A DNA stretch of 13,279 nt, from NCBI GenBank assembly GCA_018883705.1, contig JAHLFQ010000235.1, positions 1 through 13,279 on the forward strand. Direction: 5' to 3'. Numbering within the stretch: the stretch's first letter is position 1; every line of letters starts with the position of its first letter. Positions 7,001 through 13,279 of the stretch are shown piece after piece. The position numbers and the translations under genes are program-made. The DNA is from Candidatus Cellulosilyticum pullistercoris (lineage in GTDB: Bacteria; Bacillota; Clostridia; Lachnospirales; Cellulosilyticaceae). The notes under the pieces were generated by a model. That model did no database searches, had not been told where the DNA came from, and saw nothing but the letters and a program-made list of their open reading frames with translations.

Positions 7001-7752
7001 CGATTATGACCTTGTTTAAAGATATGGTTGATCATGTACTGGGCTATAGTATGATGGCAAAAGCACAGCAAAAAGGTCTCATTGAGTTAGAATCAGTAGA
7101 TATTAGAGATTTTTCAGGGAATAAACATAATCAAGTAGATGACTATCCATATGGCGGTGGAGCAGGCATGTTGATGAGAGCACAGCCTGTATATGATTGT
7201 TACACCTCTATTTTAGAAAAGACAGAAGGGAAAAAGCCACGTGTTTTATATATGACGCCTCACGGTAAGGTGTGGAATCAGCAAATGGCTGAAACATTTG
7301 CCAAGGAGGAAAATATTATTATTTTGTGTGGCCATTATGAAGGGATTGACCAAAGAGTTATTGATGAAATTGTAACAGATGAAATCTCAATGGGAGATTT
7401 TGTTTTGACAGGAGGAGAACTTCCAGCGCTTATTGTTGCAGACAGTATTATGAGACTGATTCCTGGTGTATTAGGAAAGCAAGCTTCTTTTGAAGAAGAG
7501 TCTTTTTCAGATGGACTTTTAGAGTATTATCATTATACAAGGCCACCAGTTTTTCGTAATAGACGGGTACCAGATGTGCTTTTATCAGGAAATCATAAGA
7601 AAATTGAAGCGCATCGTAGGCAAGAATCTATTATTAATACCTACCATAAAAGGCCTGATTTGCTAGAAAAGGCGAACTTATCAGAAGAAGAAAAACGTTT
7701 TTTATCAGAGTATGCAAAAAAAGATTGCAAGCAAGATAAAGACATGCTATAA
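6991..7752 (+). CDS. trmD: tRNA (guanine-N1)-methyltransferase TrmD
   Basis: TrmD uses S-adenosylmethionine to methylate G37 at N1 in tRNAs with G36, preventing +1 frameshifting. The 253-residue protein begins MRITIMTLF and shows PYGGGAGM (53-60), the trefoil-knot SAM site with LCGHYEGIDQR (112-122) and ISMGDFVLTGGE (132-143), a catalytic Asp candidate in SDGLLE (D174), and the C-terminal domain with YTRPPVFRNRRVP and LLSGNHKKIE. All key elements look intact. The start overlaps rimM by 10 nt. The last codons and the stop TAA lie inside a promoter for the next gene. The lysine-rich tail after about 235 looks like an ordinary variable end. Confidence 0.98.
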   Translation: MRITIMTLFKDMVDHVLGYSMMAKAQQKGLIELESVDIRDFSGNKHNQVDDYPYGGGAGMLMRAQPVYDCYTSILEKTEGKKPRVLYMTPHGKVWNQQMAETFAKEENIIILCGHYEGIDQRVIDEIVTDEISMGDFVLTGGELPALIVADSIMRLIPGVLGKQASFEEESFSDGLLEYYHYTRPPVFRNRRVPDVLLSGNHKKIEAHRRQESIINTYHKRPDLLEKANLSEEEKRFLSEYAKKDCKQDKDML

Positions 7753-7753
7753 T
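7725..7753 (+). promoter_or_regulatory. Sigma-A promoter for rplS overlapping the trmD stop
   Basis: TTGCAA (7725-7730) and TATAAT (7748-7753) are 17 nt apart, and TG two bases upstream of the -10 (7745-7746) makes it an extended -10 promoter. The trmD stop TAA (7750-7752) is part of the -10 box. Transcription would begin near 7760, giving rplS its own mRNA with a leader of about 67 nt. Confidence 0.87.
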
Positions 7754-7759
7754 TTTGTA

Positions 7760-7826
7760 GTGTTATTACGGATGGTCCTCTGTCAATATATTGTTAAGAA
7801 CATCTATGAAAAAAGGAGAATACAAA
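7760..7826 (+). ncRNA. rplS 5' leader, candidate L19 autoregulatory leader
   Basis: This is the predicted untranslated leader of rplS. It contains a small hairpin, ACGGA (7768-7772) with TCTGT (7779-7783), loop TGGTCC, and an alternative long-range pairing GGATG (7770-7774) with CATCT (7801-7805) just before the Shine-Dalgarno; the two are mutually exclusive. An autoregulatory L19 leader is an established RNA family in low-GC Gram-positives at this position. I cannot confirm a match to its consensus by eye, so the family assignment is tentative. Confidence 0.45.
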
Positions 7827-8174
7827 ATGAACCCAATTATTAGAGAAATCGAAAACGCACAACTTAAACAAGAAATCCCTGCATTCAACGTAGGTGATAC
7901 AGTTAAAGTTTATGCAAAAATTAAAGAAGGACAAAGAGAACGTGTACAAATGTTCGAAGGAATTGTTCTTAAAAGACAACATGGTGGTGTGCGTGAAACT
8001 TTCACAGTAAGAAGAATGTCTTACGGTGTAGGTGTAGAAAAAACTTGGGCACTTCACTCACCAAACATTGAAAAAATCGAAGTTGTTCGTTTAGGTAAAG
8101 TTAGAAGAGCTAAACTTAACTACTTACGTGAACGTGTTGGTAAAAACGCTAAAGTTAAAGAATTAATTAAATAA
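7827..8174 (+). CDS. rplS: 50S ribosomal protein L19
   Basis: L19 sits at the 30S-50S interface of the ribosome. The 115-residue protein starts MNPIIREIENAQ and contains FNVGDTVKVYAKIKEG, FEGIVLKRQHGGV, TFTVRRMSYGVGVEKTW, LHSPNIEKIEV and the terminal KVRRAKLNYLRER, an end-to-end match to the family at its standard length. The frame is open upstream to a TTG at 7791 and an ATG at 7806, but AGGAG (7814-7818) lies 8 nt before the ATG at 7827, which also gives the conserved N-terminus. Codon use is strongly shifted to AAC, TTC and ATC relative to trmD and rbgA, as expected for very high expression. It forms a single-gene unit between its own promoter and terminator. Confidence 0.98.
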   Translation: MNPIIREIENAQLKQEIPAFNVGDTVKVYAKIKEGQRERVQMFEGIVLKRQHGGVRETFTVRRMSYGVGVEKTWALHSPNIEKIEVVRLGKVRRAKLNYLRERVGKNAKVKELIK

Positions 8175-8209
8175 TAAAAAAAGGACTTTTAAAGTCCTTT
8201 TTTTATTAT
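8171..8209 (+). terminator. Intrinsic terminator after rplS
   Basis: The GC core AAGGACTT pairs with AAGTCCTT around a TTA loop (8189-8191). Flanking A-run and T-run extend pairing to about 18 bp (8171-8188 with 8192-8209), and the T-run 8198-8204 provides the U-tract. The rplS stop codon TAA (8172-8174) is within the foot of the stem. The A-tract upstream makes it potentially bidirectional, though no gene converges on it here. Confidence 0.93.
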
Positions 8210-8245
8210 TTACAAGTTTAAAAATAGATTGTTATTAAAAAGCTA

Positions 8246-8274
8246 TTGTGGTTCAAAGACATCCTAATTATAAT
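8246..8274 (+). promoter_or_regulatory. Putative sigma-A promoter for rbgA-lepB-rnhB
   Basis: A perfect -10 TATAAT (8269-8274) lies 17 nt after TTGTGG (8246-8251), which matches the first three bases of the -35 consensus. It follows the rplS terminator and precedes rbgA by about 55 nt, so a promoter is needed in this place. The -35 is weak, so strength is likely modest. Confidence 0.6.
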
Positions 8275-8314
8275 AAAATGAGAGTGTATAAACTTAGGTA
8301 AGAATAGCTTCATG

Positions 8315-8320
8315 AAAGGA
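8315..8320 (+). promoter_or_regulatory. Ribosome binding site deciding the rbgA start
   Basis: AAAGGA is 9 nt before the ATG at 8330. The alternative in-frame ATG at 8312 overlaps this element and has no well-spaced Shine-Dalgarno of its own, so 8330 is preferred. Confidence 0.65.
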
Positions 8321-8329
8321 CATTACTAT

Positions 8330-9205
8330 ATGGAAAAAGAAATAATAAATAAAGGAAAAGTGATTCAATGGTATCCGGGTCACATGACCAAAACGAAACG
8401 ATTAATAGAAGAAAATATTAAATTAGTTGATATTGTTATTGAACTATTAGATGCAAGAGCACCTTACAGTACTAAGAATCCGGACATTGATAAACTTGCT
8501 AAAAATAAAATGCGTATTGTTATTTTAAATAAAGCAGATTTGGCTGATGAAAAAGCTACTAAAAAATGGATTGAGTGGTATAGTGCGCACAATGTTAAAG
8601 TAGTTCCTATTATTGCTACTAATGGTAAAGGCATTAAAGAAGTGATACAAATTGCTGAAGATTTACTTCGAGAAAAGATTGAAAGAGATAAGGCCAGAGG
8701 TAGAATTTATAGACCTATTCGTGCGATGATTGTAGGGATTCCTAATGTAGGTAAATCTACATTTATTAATTCATTAGTAGGAAAAAGTACGGCTAAAACA
8801 GGAGATAAGCCTGGGGTTACACGTGGCAAACAATGGGTTAAAATCAGAAAGGGCTTTGAGTTATTAGACATGCCAGGTATTTTGTGGCCTAAATTTGAAG
8901 ACCAAAACGTTGCAAGACATCTTGCTTATATTGGATCTATTAATGATAACATATTAGATAATAGAGAAATCGCAATCGGTTTATTAGAGCAGGGCCTCAA
9001 AGAATTTAAAGGTGCCCTAGAAAACCGATATAAAATTGAACTATCAGAAGATGGATATGAGGCTTTTTGTGCGATTGGATTAAAAAGAGGTCTAATAGGT
9101 GCTGGTGGTGCATTAGATGAATTAAGAACTGCTCAGATTATTATTGACGAATTTAGAGCAGGAAAATGGGGAAGACTCACCATTGAGTTGCCTGATAACG
9201 TTTGA
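8330..9205 (+). CDS. rbgA: Ribosome biogenesis GTPase RbgA (YlqF)
   Basis: RbgA is a circularly permuted GTPase needed for late 50S assembly. The 291-residue protein (family about 280-290) has the N-terminal WYPGHM signature (14-19), then the permuted order G4 NKAD (67-70), G5-like ATNGKG (96-101), G1 GIPNVGKS (136-143), G2 region GVTRG (T164) and G3 DMPG (180-183). A helical C-terminal RNA-binding domain follows, with GAGGALDELRTAQIIIDEFRAGKWGR near the end. The start at 8330 removes MKGHYY from the longest frame and fits the Shine-Dalgarno. It heads a cluster with the lepB genes and rnhB; the gap to lepB is 32 nt with no terminator. In Bacillus rbgA is followed directly by rnhB, so the lepB genes are an insertion relative to that order. 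Confidence 0.97.
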   Translation: MEKEIINKGKVIQWYPGHMTKTKRLIEENIKLVDIVIELLDARAPYSTKNPDIDKLAKNKMRIVILNKADLADEKATKKWIEWYSAHNVKVVPIIATNGKGIKEVIQIAEDLLREKIERDKARGRIYRPIRAMIVGIPNVGKSTFINSLVGKSTAKTGDKPGVTRGKQWVKIRKGFELLDMPGILWPKFEDQNVARHLAYIGSINDNILDNREIAIGLLEQGLKEFKGALENRYKIELSEDGYEAFCAIGLKRGLIGAGGALDELRTAQIIIDEFRAGKWGRLTIELPDNV

Positions 9206-9237
9206 TAGATTGCTTATAAGATGTCGGGGGGAAAAGT

Positions 9238-9780
9238 GTGAGAGTAACAAGTGCTAAGAAAATAATAGTAGAAGTGAAAGAAATAGTTATACTTATTTTG
9301 GCAGTCATGCTTTTCATGACATTTATTATCAGTCAAAATAAGATTCCTAGCCCGTCTATGGTAGAGACATTACACATAGGTGATAGATTACTTGTATCTA
9401 GAATTCCTTTTTATTACCGCACTCCAGAAAGAGGAGAAATCGTTGTTTTTAATGGGCCAGATGGTAAACCATGGATTAAGCGTGTGGTAGGCATGCCTGG
9501 TGAAGTTATTGATATTAAAGACGGTAATATTTATATTAATGGTACTTATTTCGATGAATCGGCTTATTTACAGGAAATGGGTATCTCGGCATTGAATCCT
9601 TATGAACCAACCATAGTACAATATCCCTATACTGTCCCTGAAGGCCATTATTTTTTAATGGGTGATAATCGTTTAGAAAGTAAAGACTGTCGCTACATAG
9701 GCGCTATTGCAGGGGATGATATTATAGGTAAGGCACTTTTTAGAGTTTATCCATTTACTCAAATGGGTGTACTTAAGTAA
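9238..9780 (+). CDS. lepB: Type I signal peptidase, tandem copy 1
   Basis: Type I signal peptidases cleave signal peptides from exported proteins on the outer face of the membrane. This 180-residue protein has one N-terminal membrane segment (about 15-32, IVILILAVMLFMTFII), the box B serine in PSPSM (S40), the box D lysine in IKRVVGMPGE (K81), and box E GDNRLESKDCR (142-152). The Ser-Lys dyad and the box E Asp and Arg are present; the Ser usual between them (DSR) is Cys here. The start is GTG, supported by GGGGGG (9226-9231) spaced 6 nt; no in-frame ATG precedes the membrane segment. It is the first of three adjacent paralogues and follows rbgA closely, so it is probably co-transcribed. Catalytic competence is likely; substrates are unknown. 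Confidence 0.95.
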   Translation: MRVTSAKKIIVEVKEIVILILAVMLFMTFIISQNKIPSPSMVETLHIGDRLLVSRIPFYYRTPERGEIVVFNGPDGKPWIKRVVGMPGEVIDIKDGNIYINGTYFDESAYLQEMGISALNPYEPTIVQYPYTVPEGHYFLMGDNRLESKDCRYIGAIAGDDIIGKALFRVYPFTQMGVLK

Positions 9781-9826
9781 AGGTATAGAAAATAAGGGGC
9801 ATAAAAATAGAGAAAGAAGTGAAAAA

Positions 9827-10366
9827 ATGCTAAAAGTATTAAATGGTGTAAAAAGCAGTATAGAATTTATAAAAGAACTTGTTTTAATTGTGCTTGTGGC
9901 ACTTCTATTTACCATTTTTCTTATTAGTCATAATAAGATACCCACCTCGTCTATGGTCAGTACAATTAATGAAGGTGATCATGTTTTAACGAATATGTTT
10001 CCGTATTATTATCGTGATCCACAGTATGGTGAGATTGTTGTATTTAGACATGGTGATGAAAGTTGGGTTAAGCGTGTAATAGGCTTACCTGGTGATGTAA
10101 TTGATATTAGAGACGGTCAAGTTTATCGTAATGATGTACTTTTAGACGAATCAGCCTACTTAGACGAAGGGGTTACGTCAGAACCATTAGGTGCAAACCC
10201 TATTAGCTTTCCTTATACTGTTCCAGAAGCACATTATTTTTTAATGGGAGATAACCGATTTGTAAGTCAAGATTGCCGATATTTAGGGGCAATTCCAAGA
10301 GAGGATATCTATGGAAAAGCATGGATTAAAATCTATCCATTTAATGAGATAGGCATACTTAAATAG
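9827..10366 (+). CDS. lepB: Type I signal peptidase, tandem copy 2
   Basis: A second membrane-anchored signal peptidase, 179 residues from the ATG at 9827. It has a membrane segment at about 17-34, the catalytic serine in PTSSM (S42), the lysine in VKRVIGLPGD (K82), and box E GDNRFVSQDCR (141-151), sharing the DCR variant with copy 1. The frame is open back to a GTG at 9767 inside lepB copy 1, but that would add a charged 20-residue leader with no Shine-Dalgarno; the purine-rich AAGAAGTGA before 9827 is modest but better placed. The region after DESAYL (about 112-128), which lies before the FPYTVPE segment, differs most from its neighbours, which could affect substrate choice. The gap from copy 1 is 46 nt. 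Confidence 0.94.
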   Translation: MLKVLNGVKSSIEFIKELVLIVLVALLFTIFLISHNKIPTSSMVSTINEGDHVLTNMFPYYYRDPQYGEIVVFRHGDESWVKRVIGLPGDVIDIRDGQVYRNDVLLDESAYLDEGVTSEPLGANPISFPYTVPEAHYFLMGDNRFVSQDCRYLGAIPREDIYGKAWIKIYPFNEIGILK

Positions 10367-10392
10367 TAATTAGAAAGTGATGAGTGACTAAA

Positions 10393-10935
10393 ATGAACAA
10401 GAAGATAGAATCCCTTAAACTAATAATAGAAACCATTAAAGAGCCTATACTTGCAGTTTTAGTCGCAATTGTCCTTATTCCATCTTTTATTATTAGTAAT
10501 ACAAAAGTCCCTACAGAATCGATGATGCCAGCAATCAATCCAGGAGATCATTTGATTGTAAGCAGATTACCCTATTATTATCGTGATCCAGTAAGAGGAG
10601 AGATTGTTGTTTTTAAATATAATGACGATTTTTTGATTAAACGCATTATTGCAGTACCGGGAGACCAAATTGATATTAAAGACAATAAGGTATATATTAA
10701 CGGTGAGCTACTTGATGAAACAGCTTACCTGACTAAGTCTGTAAAGACTTATCTTTATGCGGGCTCTAAGGTTGATTTCCCATATACTATTCCTGATGAT
10801 TATTATTTTGTAATGGGAGATAACCGTTTAAATAGTAAAGACTCTCGTGTATTTGGTGCAATTCCAAGAAGTAGTATTATTGCAAAAGCGGGCTATAGAA
10901 TTTTTCCTCTTAGTATTATAGGAAAAATTGAATGA
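10393..10935 (+). CDS. lepB: Type I signal peptidase, tandem copy 3
   Basis: The third paralogue, 180 residues from the ATG at 10393. It carries a membrane segment at about 18-35 (PILAVLVAIVLIPSFII), the serine in PTESM (S43), the lysine in IKRIIAVPGD (K83), and a canonical box E GDNRLNSKDSR (142-152). An in-frame GTG at 10384 is an alternative start, adding three residues; the local Shine-Dalgarno (AGTGA-type) is weak for both, and ATG is chosen because it gives the same length as the other copies. Its DSR box and the segment KSVKTYLYAGSKVDFPY separate it from copies 1 and 2. The rnhB start follows 10 nt after its stop. Confidence 0.94.
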   Translation: MNKKIESLKLIIETIKEPILAVLVAIVLIPSFIISNTKVPTESMMPAINPGDHLIVSRLPYYYRDPVRGEIVVFKYNDDFLIKRIIAVPGDQIDIKDNKVYINGELLDETAYLTKSVKTYLYAGSKVDFPYTIPDDYYFVMGDNRLNSKDSRVFGAIPRSSIIAKAGYRIFPLSIIGKIE

Positions 10936-10945
10936 GGGAGATAGG

Positions 10946-11707
10946 ATGAATATTAAAGAAATAGACGAACTACTAAAAAAAACAGATATAGAAAACTTAG
11001 GTCAAGTACTATCCTCGTTTGAGGCAGATGAAAGAAGCGGGGTACAAAAACTTATTGTTAAATATAAGAAGAAGATAGAACAACTTGAAAGCATAAGAGC
11101 AGAATGGGAACTACGTATGGCGTTTGACCAGGCATTTGCAGCCCATCAAGTACTTGTAGGGATAGATGAAGTTGGAAGAGGTCCATTAGCAGGTCCTGTT
11201 GTAGCTGCTGCTGTTATTTTACCACCTCAAGTTGAACTTTTAGGTTTAAAAGATTCGAAAAAATTAAGTAGCCAAAAAAGAGAAGCTTTATATCAGGAGA
11301 TTCAAGAAGCAGCTATTGCTATTGGAATTGGAATTGTTGATGCACCACGTATTGATGAAATAAACATTTTACAAGCAACTTTTGAAGCAATGAGACAAGC
11401 ATTAAGTCAAATTCCTAATGACTATGAGTGTGTATTAGTAGATGGAAATAAAGAAATTCCACAGATTATGAGTAGGCAACATGCCATTATTGGCGGGGAT
11501 AACAAAAGTGCCAGTATTGCAGCAGCAAGTGTTGTAGCAAAAGTAACTAGAGATCGTATGATGGACCAGTATGCAAAAATATATAAAGGATATGACTGGG
11601 AGAGTAATAAGGGCTATGGGAGCAGCAAACACTATGATGCTATCAGGAGTCAGGGAATTACCCCATTACATCGTAAATCTTTTTTAAAAAATGAGGGGAT
11701 AGATTGA
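10946..11707 (+). CDS. rnhB: Ribonuclease HII
   Basis: RNase HII cuts the RNA strand of RNA-DNA hybrids and starts removal of single ribonucleotides from DNA. The 253-residue protein has an N-terminal helical extension (about 1-65) typical of Gram-positive RnhB, then GIDEVGRGPLAGPV with catalytic D74 and E75, LKDSKKLS, VDGNK with D166, and GDNKSASIAAASVVAK followed by TRD with D203, completing the DEDD set. The C-terminus carries YGSSKHYDAI and the common TPLHRKSF motif. The ATG at 10946 has GGGAG (10936-10940) 5 nt upstream; an in-frame TTG at 10928 would overlap lepB copy 3 and lacks support. It overlaps the next gene by 4 nt. Identification is firm. Confidence 0.97.
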   Translation: MNIKEIDELLKKTDIENLGQVLSSFEADERSGVQKLIVKYKKKIEQLESIRAEWELRMAFDQAFAAHQVLVGIDEVGRGPLAGPVVAAAVILPPQVELLGLKDSKKLSSQKREALYQEIQEAAIAIGIGIVDAPRIDEINILQATFEAMRQALSQIPNDYECVLVDGNKEIPQIMSRQHAIIGGDNKSASIAAASVVAKVTRDRMMDQYAKIYKGYDWESNKGYGSSKHYDAIRSQGITPLHRKSFLKNEGID

Positions 11708-13113
11708 TTAATGATTTAGCCAGTTCAAAAACACGACAAAATATCAATCAGCATTTAGACACATCAGAAATAATAAATCGTGCCTATACTAAAGAAGTTA
11801 TGGGTGCACTTTCAAAAATTCAAATAGGTGATTTACTACAGGGGCAAGTGGTATTAGATGGTGAGCAAGTGATGCTGAAATTAAGTAGTGGCTTGAAATT
11901 ACTTGCCAGTTTACCAGCAGATGTAGAACTTAATAAAGAGCTAGATTTTTTGGTAGTAGGAAAAGAGTGTCAGCACCTTATACTGGAACTAGCACAAACT
12001 CCAAAAGATGAAAAAAATATGATAAGCATCGTTGATCAGGCTATACATGATTTGGGGATTAATGATACTTCTGAAATGAGGCAAGTAATAGAACAGTTTG
12101 TAGCGAAGCAGTTACCACTTGTTAAAAAGCAGCTTATGCAGTTGCTAAATTTTTCGAAAAACTATGATATACCTAGAGAAGCGCTAACGAATTTAGTAAG
12201 TCAAAAACAAGTACCACAACAAGATGATCTTGAGTTATTAACAACTTTAAAGAAGCAAGGTACAAAAGCATTGATGCCAACGTTTGATGATTTAATTGAA
12301 ACATTAAGTCCTAAGCAATCTAGTGAATTGGTACATGCTTTTTTTGAACTACTTAATCCTCATGAAGTAAAAGAAATCTTATTACAACAGATACCTCTCT
12401 TACAAGATGAAGAAGGTGTACTTAAACAAGCTATTTTATCAGAGACAGAAGAGGGAAAATGGCAGTATACTTTTAATAAGCTCTTTGATGAGGTACTACA
12501 ATATTGGTCTCATGATCAATTAAATAAGCTAAGTAAAGCACTCATTCATGAAAGTTTGATGGTCCACTTAAAATCAATTGAGAATGATGAAGAGAGTGAA
12601 ATTGAAAAGATTACAAAGCTGGATATACGGCTTAAGCAAATTGTAAAAGCTATTAGGGAAGTTGCTAAAGAAAATAATGAGAAAACATATGTACAGCCAC
12701 TCGAAAGTACAATAGAAGTCTTAGAAAAATATAAAATGCACGGTCAGTATATATGCTTTCCGCTTCAACTTAAAGAGCATCATACAATGGGTGAACTCTA
12801 TTTTTTTAAACCTAAAAAGTGGAAAACAGGACAAGTGCAAGGATTGTATATTGTACTTGCACTTAATATGCCTGCACTTAATAAAGTAGAGGTGCATCTA
12901 GTAGAAAAATCTGGGCAGGTGAACTTAAAGATTAAGGTAGAAAATGAAATAATCAAAAAACAATTAATGGAGTATGAGCATGTTTTTCTAGAAAGTATGA
13001 AATCCTCTAAAGTACCTGTTGAAAAGATAGTCGTTGAGCTATTTGATGAAAAGAAACAAAATTCAGATAACCATATGTCACCGATGTTGTGTCATTTAGA
13101 TTTTAAAGTATAG
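11704..13113 (+). CDS. YlqG-like protein with FliK-type C-terminal domain
   Basis: The position after rnhB and before an FlhB-like fragment matches ylqG of Bacillus. The 469-residue product begins at TTG (11704), preceded by a strong GAGGGG (11693-11698) with 5-nt spacing; its TTGA overlaps the rnhB stop, and the next in-frame ATG is 32 codons in. Visible parts: a short leader, a beta-rich segment (about 38-98, IGDLLQGQVVLDGEQVMLKL), a long helical, Leu/Gln/Lys-rich middle (about 100-330), and a C-terminal region (about 345-455) with MGELYFFKPKKW, LNMPALNKVEVHLVEKSGQV and NLKIKVENEIIKKQLMEY. The last resembles the flagellar hook-length control (FliK) C-terminal fold, where a 'gly/val-rich strand, then E-rich helix' pattern recurs. 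No signal peptide or membrane segment is evident. The function is not known; the FliK resemblance is by pattern recognition only. Confidence 0.8.
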   Translation: MINDLASSKTRQNINQHLDTSEIINRAYTKEVMGALSKIQIGDLLQGQVVLDGEQVMLKLSSGLKLLASLPADVELNKELDFLVVGKECQHLILELAQTPKDEKNMISIVDQAIHDLGINDTSEMRQVIEQFVAKQLPLVKKQLMQLLNFSKNYDIPREALTNLVSQKQVPQQDDLELLTTLKKQGTKALMPTFDDLIETLSPKQSSELVHAFFELLNPHEVKEILLQQIPLLQDEEGVLKQAILSETEEGKWQYTFNKLFDEVLQYWSHDQLNKLSKALIHESLMVHLKSIENDEESEIEKITKLDIRLKQIVKAIREVAKENNEKTYVQPLESTIEVLEKYKMHGQYICFPLQLKEHHTMGELYFFKPKKWKTGQVQGLYIVLALNMPALNKVEVHLVEKSGQVNLKIKVENEIIKKQLMEYEHVFLESMKSSKVPVEKIVVELFDEKKQNSDNHMSPMLCHLDFKV

Positions 13114-13121
13114 GAGAAGCC

Positions 13122-13279
13122 ATGACAAATACAAAGAAGATCAAAAAAGCAGTTGCTTTATCTTATAAAGAAGACATGGTTGCACCAACAATTGTTGCAA
13201 GTGGTAGTGGAAAAGTAGCAGAAAATATACTTACTGAAGCGAAAAAAAATCAGATACCTGTTTATGAAGATAAAAAGTT
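13122..13279 (+). CDS. FlhB C-terminal-domain-like protein (YlqH-like), 3'-truncated
   Basis: Only the first 52 codons and two bases are present. The product begins MTNTKKIKKAVALSY and continues with APTIVASGSGKVAENI, AKKNQIPVYED, matching the cytoplasmic C-terminal domain of the flagellar export gate protein FlhB after its cleavage point. There is no room for the four membrane helices and no NPTH autocleavage motif: the KKAVALSY segment comes straight after the start. Such short stand-alone proteins (YlqH, 'FlhB-like') occur next to ylqG in Firmicutes. AGGAG (13112-13116) overlaps the stop of the preceding gene with 5-nt spacing to the ATG, so the two are coupled. The function is unknown. 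Confidence 0.85.
   Translation, partial: MTNTKKIKKAVALSYKEDMVAPTIVASGSGKVAENILTEAKKNQIPVYEDKK

Noticed and set aside
7794..8057. Minus-strand ORF of 87 codons antisense to rplS
   Set aside because: It is Phe/Cys/Ser-rich, as expected from reverse complement of a Lys/Glu-rich gene, and has no homology signal.
8309..8318. TTCATGAAAG, also present at 6441-6450 before rimM, as a shared regulatory site
   Set aside because: A single 10-base match built around a palindrome in AT-rich intergenic DNA, at different distances from the two promoters; at 8309 it also contains the rbgA Shine-Dalgarno region. Chance is adequate.
9673..9915. Minus-strand ORF across the lepB copy 1-2 junction
   Set aside because: It is antisense to two well-supported genes, with low-complexity Leu/Ser/Phe composition.
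11435..11632. Minus-strand ORF inside rnhB
   Set aside because: It covers the antisense of catalytic RNase HII motifs and has no independent support.

Overview
The window is a 13.3-kb, AT-rich stretch from a low-GC Gram-positive bacterium (Firmicutes). All genes lie on the + strand and are tightly packed. The gene order matches the core ribosome/SRP locus of Bacillus and Clostridia: smc-ftsY-ylxM-ffh-rpsP-khpA(ylqC)-rimM-trmD-rplS-rbgA(ylqF)-rnhB-ylqG-ylqH. A 1:1 ylxM/ffh pair and an FlhB-like fragment after rnhB are typical of this phylum. The signal peptidase copies inserted between rbgA and rnhB point to a Clostridia relative (possibly Lachnospiraceae-like) rather than a Bacillus, but that placement is inference.

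Layout. Positions 1-2619 hold the 3' three-quarters of smc (the ATP head's Walker A half lies upstream). ftsY follows at once, with its Shine-Dalgarno overlapping the smc stop. A consensus sigma-A promoter (TTGACA-17-TATAAT) then starts a new unit, ylxM-ffh-rpsP-khpA. A strong hairpin covers the khpA stop. A 188-nt spacer with nested dyads and a possible weak promoter leads to overlapping rimM-trmD. A second strong promoter, whose -10 box contains the trmD stop codon, drives rplS through a short leader; rplS ends in a long-stemmed intrinsic terminator. A third promoter starts rbgA, followed with short gaps or overlaps by three tandem type I signal peptidases, rnhB, a FliK-C-terminus-like protein (YlqG-like) and the start of an FlhB-C-terminus-like protein (YlqH-like), cut by the window end.

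How the genes fit together. Ffh and FtsY are the two GTPases of co-translational membrane targeting, YlxM is an SRP-associated helix-turn-helix protein, and the signal peptidases process exported proteins. rpsP, rimM, trmD, rplS, rbgA and khpA serve ribosome assembly, tRNA modification and RNA binding. SMC and RNase HII serve chromosome maintenance. The window is mostly housekeeping. The least ordinary parts are the lepB triplication, the orphan FliK-like/FlhB-like pair, the two-part FtsY N-terminus, and the RNA structures around khpA-rimM and rplS. I see no mobile element, CRISPR array, tRNA, rRNA or defence system, and no credible minus-strand gene.
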